Shown piece after piece: positions 15,109-23,542 of a stretch of 34,115 nt of DNA (positions are counted from its first letter, which is position 1; each line of letters starts with the position of its first letter). Where the stretch lies: the NCBI GenBank assembly GCA_018715395.1, contig DVLQ01000149.1:1-34115 (forward strand). Reading direction: 5' to 3'. The notes under the pieces are model-generated. The model was not told the origin of the DNA and searched no databases. It was given only the letters and a program-made list of their open reading frames with translations. The position numbers were made by a program, and so were the translations under genes. This DNA is from Candidatus Coprocola pullicola (GTDB taxonomy: Bacteria > Bacillota > Clostridia > Lachnospirales > Anaerotignaceae).

Positions 15109-18100
15109 TTATGCATAAGCTCTGTCTTCAAAATTAACAGAAATCAATTTTGAAATTCCTTTTTCCTGCATGGTTACACCATACATCACATCTGCCGCTT
15201 CCATAGTACCCTTTCTATGAGTAATGACAATAAACTGTGTATCTTCCGAAAACTTTTTTAAATATTGGGCAAAACGTTTTACATTAGCATCATCTAATGC
15301 CGCTTCAATTTCGTCTAATATACAAAATGGCGATGGCTTCATTTTTAGTATGGAAAACAATATGGCAATGGCTGTCAACGCCCTTTCTCCACCGGACAAA
15401 AGCATCATATTTTGAAGGCTTTTTCCCGGAGGCTGGGCAATAATTTCAATGGAAGATTCCAATGCCTTTGTTTCATCGCTTAATTTTAAGTAGGCTTTTC
15501 CTCCTCCAAACATTTCCCGAAATACCTCTCCAAAATTATTTGAAATGACTTGAAACTGTTGTTGAAATCTTTCTTCCATCATTTGAGAAAGCTCTGTAAT
15601 CAAAAGCTGTAATTTTTCTTCTGCTTGTAATATATCACTTCGCTGTGTAGTCAAAAAACCATGTCTTTGTTTTACTTCTCGATAAGTTTCAATAGCTCCT
15701 ACATGAACTGTGCCCAATTCTTTTATTTGATTTTTCCATTCTTTGATATCTGTTTTTAATTTATTGTAAGAAACTTCCTGTTGTATTTTGCTTTGTTGTT
15801 TTGCCATTTGATAAGTCATTTCATATTCTTCCCAAATTTCATTATAAAGTCTTTGTTTTTCTTCTGAAATTTTTTCCATTTTTGTTTCAATACGAAATAT
15901 TTCATTGTTTAAGTTAGAAATCACTTCCATAGTTTCTTTTTGTTGTTCCTCCAAAAGAGCAATTTCTGCCTTTTTATCTTGTCTTTTTTGGGTCACTTCT
16001 GTAAAAACAGATTGTTCCTGCCGTTGCTGTTTTTGATAAAATACAATCTTTTCTTTCCATATGGTGATTTGTTTTTCTTTTTGTGTTTTTTGTATAAAAA
16101 AAGATTCTATTTCTTCATCAATGGATTTTTGTTCCTTTTTTAACTGTTTTATCTCCTGTTCCAAACGTTGTATACTTTCTTCTACAGACATTTTATTTTG
16201 TTCTTCGGCAGAAAGACTAACCTTCAATTCTGTAATACTATTTAAAAGAGTGTCCTTTTGTTTTCTTTCTTCTGACATACTGTCTTGAAAAGAAGAAAGT
16301 TTTTGGTTCATTTCAGACATTTTTTGTTCTGCTTGTTCTAGTATCGTTTGAAATTGGTACAGCTCCCTTTCCGCCTCTTGGCACTGCTCTAAAAGTTGTT
16401 TTTCTTCCAAATCATAAAGTTTTTGTTTTTGTTTTTTTTCTGCAATAGCGTCCTCTGTGGTTTGTTTATCTTCTTCATTTTTTTGTAAAGATAATTGTAT
16501 CTGCTGGCTTTTGATGTGTTTTTGCATGGTTAACTGATTTGTCTGTTCCAAAGCATTTTCTAAAGCTTCCAACTTTTTTTTACAATTTTGTACAAGAGCC
16601 TCCTCACTTTTAATATTTTCGGCCAAATTTCTAATTTCTCTGCTTCTGCTAAAAATACTGCTTGCTTTTTTGGCAGCGCTTCCTCCTGTCATAGCTCCGC
16701 CGGGGTTAAGCAAATCTCCTTCTAATGTCACAATACGATATTTATGCCCATACTTTTTTGCTGTACTGACAGCAGATTCTAAATGTTGCATGATAATGGT
16801 TTTTCCCAAAAGAGATTGCATAATATTTTCATAAATTTCATCATATTCTACCAAATCGCTGGCAATACCTATTACGCCTTTTTCCTGCAATATTTGCTCT
16901 TGTGCCATTTTTTTGCCCCTGATTGCTGTAATGGGTAAAAAAGTGGCTCGTCCTAAATGGTGCAGTTTTAAATATTGTATTGCTTCTTTTGCGTCTTCCT
17001 CTGTTTTTGTTACTATATTTTGCAAGCTTCCTCCCAAAGCAGTTTCAATAGCAGCTTCGTATTTTTCCGGAACATGAAGTAATTCCCCCACAGCGCCGCA
17101 AATGCCCTGCCATTTTTCATCCTTACAAGATTGTAATGACAATATACTTTTTACACTTTTAAAAAAACCTTCATGTTCTTTTTCCATGTCTGAAAGCACT
17201 GCAAGGCGAGAGCGTTTTTGTCCCAATTCCTGCTCTCTTTTTTTCTGTTGTTGAGTTGCCGTTTCTTTTTCCAAAAGCAATTTTTTTCTGCTTTCTTCTA
17301 ATTCTAGCAATTCATTTTCTGTTTCCTGCCACTGTTTTTGCCATGTTTTTTGTTGTTTTGCAATCACCTGCATATGTATTTGCTGTCCATGAAGCTGGTC
17401 TTGCAGATACTCTTTTTCTGTAGAAATTTGCTGTTGTCTTTGTTGAAATTGTTCCAGCATAGACTTCCTCTGCGTCATATCGCCTTTGGCTTGTGTGCTG
17501 ATGCGTATTTGTTCTACAATTTCTCCTTTATATTCCTCTATGCTTTTTTCATTTTCATAGAGGTTTTTACTCAACTGCCGAAAAAGGCTTTCTTGCTGTG
17601 CCAAACGTTGTCTGGTTGCTTTTGCAGCTACATCAATGGCAGTTATTTTTGTCTGATATAGTTGTATTTGCTTTTTATTTTCTTCTTTTTTATTTTCTTT
17701 GTTTTTATTTTCTTTTTCCAAACGTTGTATATTTTGTATCAAATGTTGTATTTGTTCTTTGCCTAAACGAATGTCGCTTTCTGTTTTTTCCTCATTGGAG
17801 CTTAACAAAACAATTTGCTGCTGAAGTTGCTGCAGTTGCTCTTTCAAAGTTTGCGCTTCTTTTTGTACTTGTTGTTTTTGTTGGTCTTTTATGTGATTTT
17901 GAGAAGTTATCTTTTTTTTATTTTCTATTGCAATTTCTTTATTTTTTTGTTGTTGTTCATATTCTTCTTCCATAGTATCTATATCTGTACAAAACATGGA
18001 AAGAGCGGCATATTTTATTTTTTCTTTTAAATCCAAATAAATTTTTGCCTTATTGGATTGTTTTTCCAAAGAGCCTAATTGTCCCTCTAATTCTGAAATA

Positions 18101-18681
18101 ATATCTTCTACACGAATTAAGTTTTGCTGCTCCTTTTCCAATTTTACTATGGCTTCATTTTTTCTTGCTTTATATTTTACAATACCTGCCGCTTCTTCAA
18201 AAATACGCCTTCTATCATCAGCCTTGGCATTAAGCAGTTCGTCAATGCGACCTTGCCCTATGATAGAATATCCTTCTCGTCCCACTCCTGTATCCATAAA
18301 TAACTCATGAATATCTTTCAAACGACAGTTTGTACCATTAATTTGATATTCGCTCTCTCCTGAACGATATACACGACGTGTCACAGTAACCTCGGTATAA
18401 GCAATGGGCATTTTTTGGTCTATATTGTCTATGGTAATGGAAACTTCTGCAAATCCCAAAGGCTTTCTTGTTTCTGTACCGGCAAATATAATATCCTCCA
18501 TTTTATCTCCACGAAGTGTTTTTACTTTTTGCTCTCCCAACACCCATCTGACAGCGTCGGAAACATTACTTTTTCCACTGCCATTGGGACCTACCACCGC
18601 TGTAATCCCTTTATTAAATTCTAATTTTACTTTATCGGAAAAGGATTTAAAACCATGGATATTCAACTGTTTTAAATACAT
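15109..18681 (-). CDS. smc: Chromosome segregation protein SMC
   Basis: A 1190-residue SMC ATPase, the core of condensin with ScpA and ScpB, which loads at parS sites and extrudes DNA loops. It shows Walker A GPNGSGKSN (31-39), two long coiled coils (about 170-500 and 665-1020) flanking the hinge (about 520-650, with GICGAVGELLHV and NPGGAMTGGS), the ABC signature LSGGERALTA (from 1095) and Walker B CILDEIEAALDD (Asp about 1123). AGAGGTG precedes the ATG. It starts 25 bases after the pyrC-like gene and is followed by ftsY, as in other Firmicutes. The usual upstream neighbour rnc is absent. Confidence 0.98.
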   Translation of the reverse strand: MYLKQLNIHGFKSFSDKVKLEFNKGITAVVGPNGSGKSNVSDAVRWVLGEQKVKTLRGDKMEDIIFAGTETRKPLGFAEVSITIDNIDQKMPIAYTEVTVTRRVYRSGESEYQINGTNCRLKDIHELFMDTGVGREGYSIIGQGRIDELLNAKADDRRRIFEEAAGIVKYKARKNEAIVKLEKEQQNLIRVEDIISELEGQLGSLEKQSNKAKIYLDLKEKIKYAALSMFCTDIDTMEEEYEQQQKNKEIAIENKKKITSQNHIKDQQKQQVQKEAQTLKEQLQQLQQQIVLLSSNEEKTESDIRLGKEQIQHLIQNIQRLEKENKNKENKKEENKKQIQLYQTKITAIDVAAKATRQRLAQQESLFRQLSKNLYENEKSIEEYKGEIVEQIRISTQAKGDMTQRKSMLEQFQQRQQQISTEKEYLQDQLHGQQIHMQVIAKQQKTWQKQWQETENELLELEESRKKLLLEKETATQQQKKREQELGQKRSRLAVLSDMEKEHEGFFKSVKSILSLQSCKDEKWQGICGAVGELLHVPEKYEAAIETALGGSLQNIVTKTEEDAKEAIQYLKLHHLGRATFLPITAIRGKKMAQEQILQEKGVIGIASDLVEYDEIYENIMQSLLGKTIIMQHLESAVSTAKKYGHKYRIVTLEGDLLNPGGAMTGGSAAKKASSIFSRSREIRNLAENIKSEEALVQNCKKKLEALENALEQTNQLTMQKHIKSQQIQLSLQKNEEDKQTTEDAIAEKKQKQKLYDLEEKQLLEQCQEAERELYQFQTILEQAEQKMSEMNQKLSSFQDSMSEERKQKDTLLNSITELKVSLSAEEQNKMSVEESIQRLEQEIKQLKKEQKSIDEEIESFFIQKTQKEKQITIWKEKIVFYQKQQRQEQSVFTEVTQKRQDKKAEIALLEEQQKETMEVISNLNNEIFRIETKMEKISEEKQRLYNEIWEEYEMTYQMAKQQSKIQQEVSYNKLKTDIKEWKNQIKELGTVHVGAIETYREVKQRHGFLTTQRSDILQAEEKLQLLITELSQMMEERFQQQFQVISNNFGEVFREMFGGGKAYLKLSDETKALESSIEIIAQPPGKSLQNMMLLSGGERALTAIAILFSILKMKPSPFCILDEIEAALDDANVKRFAQYLKKFSEDTQFIVITHRKGTMEAADVMYGVTMQEKGISKLISVNFEDRAYA

Positions 18682-18706
18682 TTTTACACCTCTTTGACAG
18701 TATGAA

Positions 18707-19978
18707 TTATATCAATATTCTGCCGCCTACAATGGTACCAATAATCTTTGCTTTTACTTTTTTTCCTGCAAAAGGAGAAAATTTTGCTTTTGATACAAAT
18801 GTTTGAGGATTGATTTCATATTCCTCCTCTAAATCTACAATCACTAAATCTCCGTCCATTCCTTCTGCTATTTCTCCTTTTTTATGCAATCCCAGTATTT
18901 GAGCAGGTTTAGAAGAAAAAAGCTCTGTCAATTTTTGCAACGTCACATTTCCTTCCTCAACCAATTTTGTAAAACTCAATGAAAATGCTGTTTCAAAAGC
19001 AGAAATACCATAGTCGGCATTATCAAATTCTTTATTTTTGTCTGTTAATTTTGTAGGGCTATGTCCTGATGTAATGACGTCAATAGTACCATCCATAATT
19101 CCTTCCAGAACTGCTTCTATATCCTCTTTGGTACGCAAAGGAGGCTTCACTTTTGCCAGTGTATTGTAATCTCCTACCGCCTCTTCTGTCAGCATAAAAT
19201 AATGAGGGCTGGTTTCACAAGTAATGTGTGTTCCTCTTTTTTTGGCTTCTCTAATCAGCTGTACAGAACCTTTTGTGGTAACAGTAGCAATATGTAATTT
19301 TGCTCCTATTCCTTCTGCCAGTATAATATTTCTTGCTACAATGACTTCTTCCGCTTCTTTTGGGATACCGGATAAACCCAGGCTGGAAGCAACATATCCT
19401 TCATTCATGACTCCTTTTCCTGCAAGGCTTTTGTCCTCACAATGGGTAATCACAGGCATATCAAACATTTTGGAATAACGAAATACATTTGCTAAAAAAG
19501 AAGCGTTTACAACAGAAAAACCTCCATCTGCAATTCCCACAATGCCTGCTTGGTGCATTTCTCCGATTTCTGCCATATGCTCTCCTAAGCAGCCTACAGA
19601 CATACTGCCATAAGGATAAATATGTACAAGAGAATATTCTTTACTTTTAGAAACAATATATTCCACAACTGTTTTATTATCAATGGCAGGATTTGTATTT
19701 GGCTCACAAGTGATACTGGTAAATCCTCCTTTGGCGGCGCTGCAAGAAGCTGTTTCAATATCTTCTATATATTCATAGCCCGGGTCGCAAATATTACAAT
19801 GCATATCAATAAATCCCGGAAGTACATATTTTCCTTCTGCATTAAATATCTCCGCGCCTTCTTCCTCCAGATTTTCTCCGATTTTGCAAATCACACCATT
19901 TTCTATGTAAATATCCAAATATTTTTGATGTTCAAAATTTTTCCCTATCACTTTTCCGTTTTTGATAATGCTTTTCAT
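18707..19978 (-). CDS. Dihydroorotase-like protein (PyrC family), active site altered
   Basis: A 423-residue amidohydrolase of the class I dihydroorotase family over its full length (GKYVLPGFIDMH, EDIETASCSAAKGGFTS, CEPNTNPAIDN, ETSPHYFMLTEEA, PPLRTKEDIEAV). Several catalytic positions differ from active enzymes. The metal motif HxH followed by RePG reads HCNICDPG (60-67), so the second His is Asn62 and the substrate-binding Arg is Cys64. The TDHAPH motif reads SGHSPT (304-309), so the catalytic Asp is Gly305 and the last His is Thr309. The Asn of the NPPLR motif is Lys. His179, His229 and Asp151 are kept. A normal zinc site cannot form, so dihydroorotase activity is unlikely. The ATG overlaps the pyrB-like stop codon (ATGA). 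A structural partner role, as for the inactive PyrC' of Pseudomonas, is one possibility. Confidence 0.88.
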   Translation of the reverse strand: MKSIIKNGKVIGKNFEHQKYLDIYIENGVICKIGENLEEEGAEIFNAEGKYVLPGFIDMHCNICDPGYEYIEDIETASCSAAKGGFTSITCEPNTNPAIDNKTVVEYIVSKSKEYSLVHIYPYGSMSVGCLGEHMAEIGEMHQAGIVGIADGGFSVVNASFLANVFRYSKMFDMPVITHCEDKSLAGKGVMNEGYVASSLGLSGIPKEAEEVIVARNIILAEGIGAKLHIATVTTKGSVQLIREAKKRGTHITCETSPHYFMLTEEAVGDYNTLAKVKPPLRTKEDIEAVLEGIMDGTIDVITSGHSPTKLTDKNKEFDNADYGISAFETAFSLSFTKLVEEGNVTLQKLTELFSSKPAQILGLHKKGEIAEGMDGDLVIVDLEEEYEINPQTFVSKAKFSPFAGKKVKAKIIGTIVGGRILI

Positions 19979-20901
19979 CTGAGACCACCTCCTATCTGTG
20001 ATAAAATATAAAGCATTGCCATACGCACTGCTACACTATTTGCAATTTGGTCATTGATAATGCATTGCTTTCCATCTATCACATCAGAAGAAATTTCTAT
20101 TCCCCTTTGTATAGGACCAGGGTGCATGACAATAGTATCTTCTTTGGCATGACGCAGTAAATTTTCATCTACTCTAAAAAAGTGTTTATATTCTGTCAAA
20201 GAGGGCACAAGGTTTTTGTTTTGGGTTTCTACTTTCATTCTACTGGTTAATATCACGTCTGCTCCCTGTACCGCTTTTCTGGCGTCATAGTAAACATCTA
20301 CGCCAAATTTTTCAATGTTTGGAGGCAACAATGTAGGAGGTCCTGATACGCATACTTCTGCTCCTAACTTTGTCAAAGCCCATATATTGCTTTTGCAAAC
20401 ACGACTATGTATCAAATCTCCTATTATGACTACTCTTAATCCTTCAAAACTACCCTTTTGCTCTTTAATAGTCATCAAATCCAACAAAGATTGCCCTGGA
20501 TTTTCATTAAAGCCATCTCCTGCATTGATGACCGATGCACTCACGCTTTCTGCTAGTATTCTGACTGCTCCTGCCATTGGGTGTCTTAGTATGATAAAAT
20601 CAGCTCCTGTCTGATCTACAAGCTGCCCCATATCCTGCAGTTTTTCTTGATAGGCGTCAGCCGTGACAGTCATATCTACCACATTGGCGCTTAAATGCTG
20701 TGCGGCCAGTTCATAAGACAGCTTTGTTCTGGCGCTTGGTTCATAAAATAATATAATGACAGACTTTCCCTGTAGATGAGGTGATTTTTTATTTTTTTGA
20801 TTTAATATATATTTCATGGTTTCTGCCGTGCTTAATATATAACGAATTTCTTCCGCCATCAAATCCCTCATGCCAAAAAAATCTTTTTTACGAAAAACCA
20901 T
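19975..20901 (-). CDS. Aspartate carbamoyltransferase-like protein (PyrB family), active site altered
   Basis: A 308-residue transcarbamoylase, normal length for PyrB, with the carbamoyl-phosphate domain and the aspartate domain (GDLIHSRVCKSN, HPGPIQRGIEI) both present. Compared with E. coli and B. subtilis PyrB, the STRTR motif reads SARTK (56-60). The 80s-loop KGE reads YQE, replacing the catalytic lysine with Tyr84. The HPTQ motif reads NPGQ (134-137), replacing the catalytic His with Asn134. Arg58, Thr59, Arg106, Gln137, Arg167 and Arg221 are kept. The frame is intact, AGGAGGG precedes the ATG, and the stop overlaps the pyrC-like start. Synteny (lspA-rluD-pyrB-pyrC) matches the B. subtilis pyr locus, but pyrR, pyrP and all other pyr genes are missing. 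It may be weakly active, inactive, or act on a different substrate. Confidence 0.88.
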   Translation of the reverse strand: MVFRKKDFFGMRDLMAEEIRYILSTAETMKYILNQKNKKSPHLQGKSVIILFYEPSARTKLSYELAAQHLSANVVDMTVTADAYQEKLQDMGQLVDQTGADFIILRHPMAGAVRILAESVSASVINAGDGFNENPGQSLLDLMTIKEQKGSFEGLRVVIIGDLIHSRVCKSNIWALTKLGAEVCVSGPPTLLPPNIEKFGVDVYYDARKAVQGADVILTSRMKVETQNKNLVPSLTEYKHFFRVDENLLRHAKEDTIVMHPGPIQRGIEISSDVIDGKQCIINDQIANSVAVRMAMLYILSQIGGGLR

Positions 20902-20943
20902 ATATTCCCTCCTATCTGCCCAAAATACTATATCAAACTACTT

Positions 20944-21867
20944 TTACATACGTTTTCTCAGTTTTTCTAACAACGCCACAAAATACTGCGGCAACGGCGT
21001 TTCAAATTCCATATATTTTTTAGTGGTAGGATGGATAAATCCTAATACCTTTGCATGAAGCGCCTGTCCGCATAATGAAAAAGGCTGTTTTTTAGGTCCA
21101 TATACAGTATCCCCCAGTAGTGGATGTCCAATAAAACTCATATGTACTCTAATTTGATGAGTTCTTCCTGTTTCCAACTGTGCTTGTATATAAGTATAAT
21201 TTCCAAGTCTTTCTAAAACAGTATAATGTGTTATAGCATGACGGCTATTTTTTTTGGTCACAGCCATTTTTTTTCTATCTTTTGGATTTCTTCCAATAGG
21301 CTGATTAACGGTACCGCTTTCTTGTTTTACTGCATGAAATACAACAGCATGATATTTTCTTGTAATACTATGTTCTGCTAACTGCATTGCCAAAGACTGA
21401 TGTGCCTTATCATTTTTTGCAACCACCAATATTCCTGATGTATCTTTATCAATTCTGTGAACAATTCCTGGTCTTTGTATTCCATTAATACCGGAAAGAT
21501 TATTTTTGCAATGGTATAAAAGACCGTTTACAAGCGTGCCTGTCATATGCCCTGGAGCCGGATGTACTACCATGGATTGTGGTTTATTGACAACAATCAC
21601 ATCTTCATCTTCATATACAATATCCAAAGCTATATTTTCCGGTACAATCTCTACAGGCTGTATTTCCGGTATGGTAAATACTACCACGTCTTTTTCATGT
21701 AATTTATAGTTGGATTTTACAGCTTTTTCATTTACTTTCAAAAACCCCTGTTCCGCCAGTTTCTGTACTCTGCTTCTTGAAATGCCTTCCTCTAATACTT
21801 CTGCCACAAAAATATCAATTCTTTTTCCCTTATCTTCTTGTTCTATCACCCATGTTAAAACTTCCAT
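20944..21867 (-). CDS. RluA-family pseudouridine synthase (RluD-like, YlyB)
   Basis: A 307-residue RluA/RluD-family enzyme that isomerises uridines in rRNA. An S4 RNA-binding domain (about 15-60) precedes the synthase domain with the catalytic motif HRIDKDTSGI (Asp140). Further motifs are VNKPQSMVVHP and RTHQIRVH. Its position next to lspA corresponds to B. subtilis ylyB. AAGGAG precedes the ATG. lspA ends 13 bases before it and the pyrB-like gene follows after 42 bases. Exact target uridines cannot be predicted. Confidence 0.94.
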   Translation of the reverse strand: MEVLTWVIEQEDKGKRIDIFVAEVLEEGISRSRVQKLAEQGFLKVNEKAVKSNYKLHEKDVVVFTIPEIQPVEIVPENIALDIVYEDEDVIVVNKPQSMVVHPAPGHMTGTLVNGLLYHCKNNLSGINGIQRPGIVHRIDKDTSGILVVAKNDKAHQSLAMQLAEHSITRKYHAVVFHAVKQESGTVNQPIGRNPKDRKKMAVTKKNSRHAITHYTVLERLGNYTYIQAQLETGRTHQIRVHMSFIGHPLLGDTVYGPKKQPFSLCGQALHAKVLGFIHPTTKKYMEFETPLPQYFVALLEKLRKRM

Positions 21868-21880
21868 GTCTTCTCCTTAT

Positions 21881-22378
21881 TTATGATTGTTTCTTTTCTT
21901 CTTCTTTTATTACAAAAAGGCTTAAAAACAATATAATACAAGCCCCTGTTACAACATAAACATCAGCCAAATTAAACACAGGCCATTTGATAAATGTCAC
22001 TTCTAAAAAATCTACCACATATCCTCTTAACGCTCTGTCTATGCCATTTCCAATAGCGCCGGCAAGCACAAAAAGAAATCCTATTCTAAGAAACAGGTAT
22101 TCTTTTGTCTTTGGAAGTTTAAAAAATCCATACAATATGCCACATACTACTATAATGGTAAGCAATATAAAAAACCATCGTTGTCCCGAAAGAATGCCAA
22201 ATGCCGCTCCTCTATTTTCTACAAAAGTAAAATCCAAAAAACCTTCTATTACTACCATACTTTTCATAGGTTTTAATTTTGTTAAAGCCTGCCATTTTGT
22301 CCATTGGTCTAACACAATGAACAAAATTGTTGTTATAAAAGAAATAATACATATTTGACTCCATTTTTTATTTTCCAT
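21881..22378 (-). CDS. lspA: Lipoprotein signal peptidase LspA
   Basis: A 165-residue aspartic protease with four membrane segments that removes lipoprotein signal peptides after diacylglyceryl transfer. The two catalytic aspartates are in GNGIDRALRGYVVDFLE and FNLADVYVVTG, and FVENRGAAFGIL is the conserved periplasmic motif. Its ATG overlaps the aroB stop codon (TAATG). In B. subtilis lspA follows divIVA-ileS-ylyA; here aroB takes the place of ileS. One substrate candidate in this window is the lipoprotein at 30343-31440. Confidence 0.96.
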   Translation of the reverse strand: MENKKWSQICIISFITTILFIVLDQWTKWQALTKLKPMKSMVVIEGFLDFTFVENRGAAFGILSGQRWFFILLTIIVVCGILYGFFKLPKTKEYLFLRIGFLFVLAGAIGNGIDRALRGYVVDFLEVTFIKWPVFNLADVYVVTGACIILFLSLFVIKEEEKKQS

Positions 22379-23463
22379 TATGCTTTCACCACAAATTCTA
22401 TTGCCTCAAGTATTTCTTGTTTTTTCACATCACTTGTTCTATAAACCTTACCAATACCTTTTGGCAATACAAACCCTATTTTATTCTCTTTTACTTTTTT
22501 ATCTAAAAATAATTGTTCATAAATATTTTCTACAGAAATATTTTCTACAAAAAGAGGCAGTCCAAAATATTCCAGTAAATTTTTTACTTCTTCTACTTCT
22601 TCTTTTGTCACATCGCCACGTTTTCTAGACAATTCTAACACTGCAAGCATACCTATTCCAACACATTCTCCATGAAGCAGTTGAAAATCCATTTTTGTTT
22701 CAATACCATGCCCAATAGTATGTCCAAAATTTAATATTTCTCTTAAACCGCTTTCTTTTTCATCTTTTGAAACAACATCTGCTTTAAATAAACAGCACTG
22801 ACGAATCATTTCACAAAGTATATCATCATTCATATTTTTAATATCTTGTTTCTTTGCTTGCAAAAAATCAAAAAAATCCCTTGAAACAATACAGCCATAT
22901 TTTATCACCTCCGCCATACCTGCTGCAAACTCTCTTTTAGGCAATGTTTGTAATGTTTTGGTATTGATGTATACCAATTCCGGCTGATAAAACGCACCAA
23001 TGATATTTTTTGTGCCATTAAAATCCACGCCTGTTTTGCCGCCAACACTGCTGTCAACTTGAGATAGCAGTGTTGTTGGAATCTGTATGAAGGCAATTCC
23101 TCTTAAATAAGTGGCTGCTGCAAAGCCGGCCATATCTCCGCAAACTCCTCCCCCCAATGCTACAATAATGGTTTTTCTATCAAAGCGGTTTTCTTGGAAA
23201 AATCTATAAAAACGACTGATGCTTTCTAAATTTTTAAATATTTCACCCGCCGGAAAATCATAAAAATAAACAGCCGACGCTACCCTTTCTAGTTGCTGTG
23301 TTACCATTTTGCCATACAGCTTTGCTGTATTTTGGTCTGCTATGATACACATCTTTCTTTGTGAAAGATTTTGCTCTTTGATGAGGTTTTCTAATGCTGA
23401 AAAATCTTCTTCAAATACAATAGGATATGTTTTCATAGGTGTTTTTACTAAAATTTTTTCCAT
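22378..23463 (-). CDS. aroB: 3-dehydroquinate synthase
   Basis: AroB converts DAHP to 3-dehydroquinate, the second step of the shikimate pathway, using NAD+ and a divalent metal. The 361-residue protein has the NAD-binding motif ALGGGVCGDMAGFAAATYLRG, the substrate motif TTLLSQVDSSVGGKTGVDF, AEVIKYG, and the metal-binding LNFGHTIGHGIE with its histidines. The ATG at 23463 is chosen: AAGGAG lies six bases before it, while the longer open frame would run into divIVA. A long hairpin lies between divIVA and this gene. Confidence 0.95.
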   Translation of the reverse strand: MEKILVKTPMKTYPIVFEEDFSALENLIKEQNLSQRKMCIIADQNTAKLYGKMVTQQLERVASAVYFYDFPAGEIFKNLESISRFYRFFQENRFDRKTIIVALGGGVCGDMAGFAAATYLRGIAFIQIPTTLLSQVDSSVGGKTGVDFNGTKNIIGAFYQPELVYINTKTLQTLPKREFAAGMAEVIKYGCIVSRDFFDFLQAKKQDIKNMNDDILCEMIRQCCLFKADVVSKDEKESGLREILNFGHTIGHGIETKMDFQLLHGECVGIGMLAVLELSRKRGDVTKEEVEEVKNLLEYFGLPLFVENISVENIYEQLFLDKKVKENKIGFVLPKGIGKVYRTSDVKKQEILEAIEFVVKA

Positions 23464-23492
23464 ATGTTTCTCCTTTTTACTGTATAATTTGC

Positions 23493-23538
23493 AAAAGCTG
23501 CCGTAAATACTGCTATCACAGTATTCACCGCAGCTTTC
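23493..23538 (-). terminator. Long hairpin between divIVA and aroB
   Basis: In the minus-strand RNA AAAGCTGC-G-GTGAATACTG pairs with CAGTATTTAC-G-GCAGCTTT: 18 bp with one G-G mismatch and loop TGATAG. Only four T follow, so it may be a partial terminator or an RNA processing and stability element. aroB has no visible separate promoter and must be reached by read-through. Confidence 0.6.
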
Positions 23539-23542
23539 TTTT

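Noticed and set aside
13701-15131. ATG start of ftsY at 15131
   Set aside because: It would overlap the smc coding end and has no fitting ribosome binding site; the TTG at 15092 has one and yields a typical FtsY N-terminus.
19975-20943. PyrR-type attenuator before the pyrB-like gene
   Set aside because: Only 42 bases separate rluD and the pyrB-like gene and there is no terminator/antiterminator structure or PyrR-binding loop.
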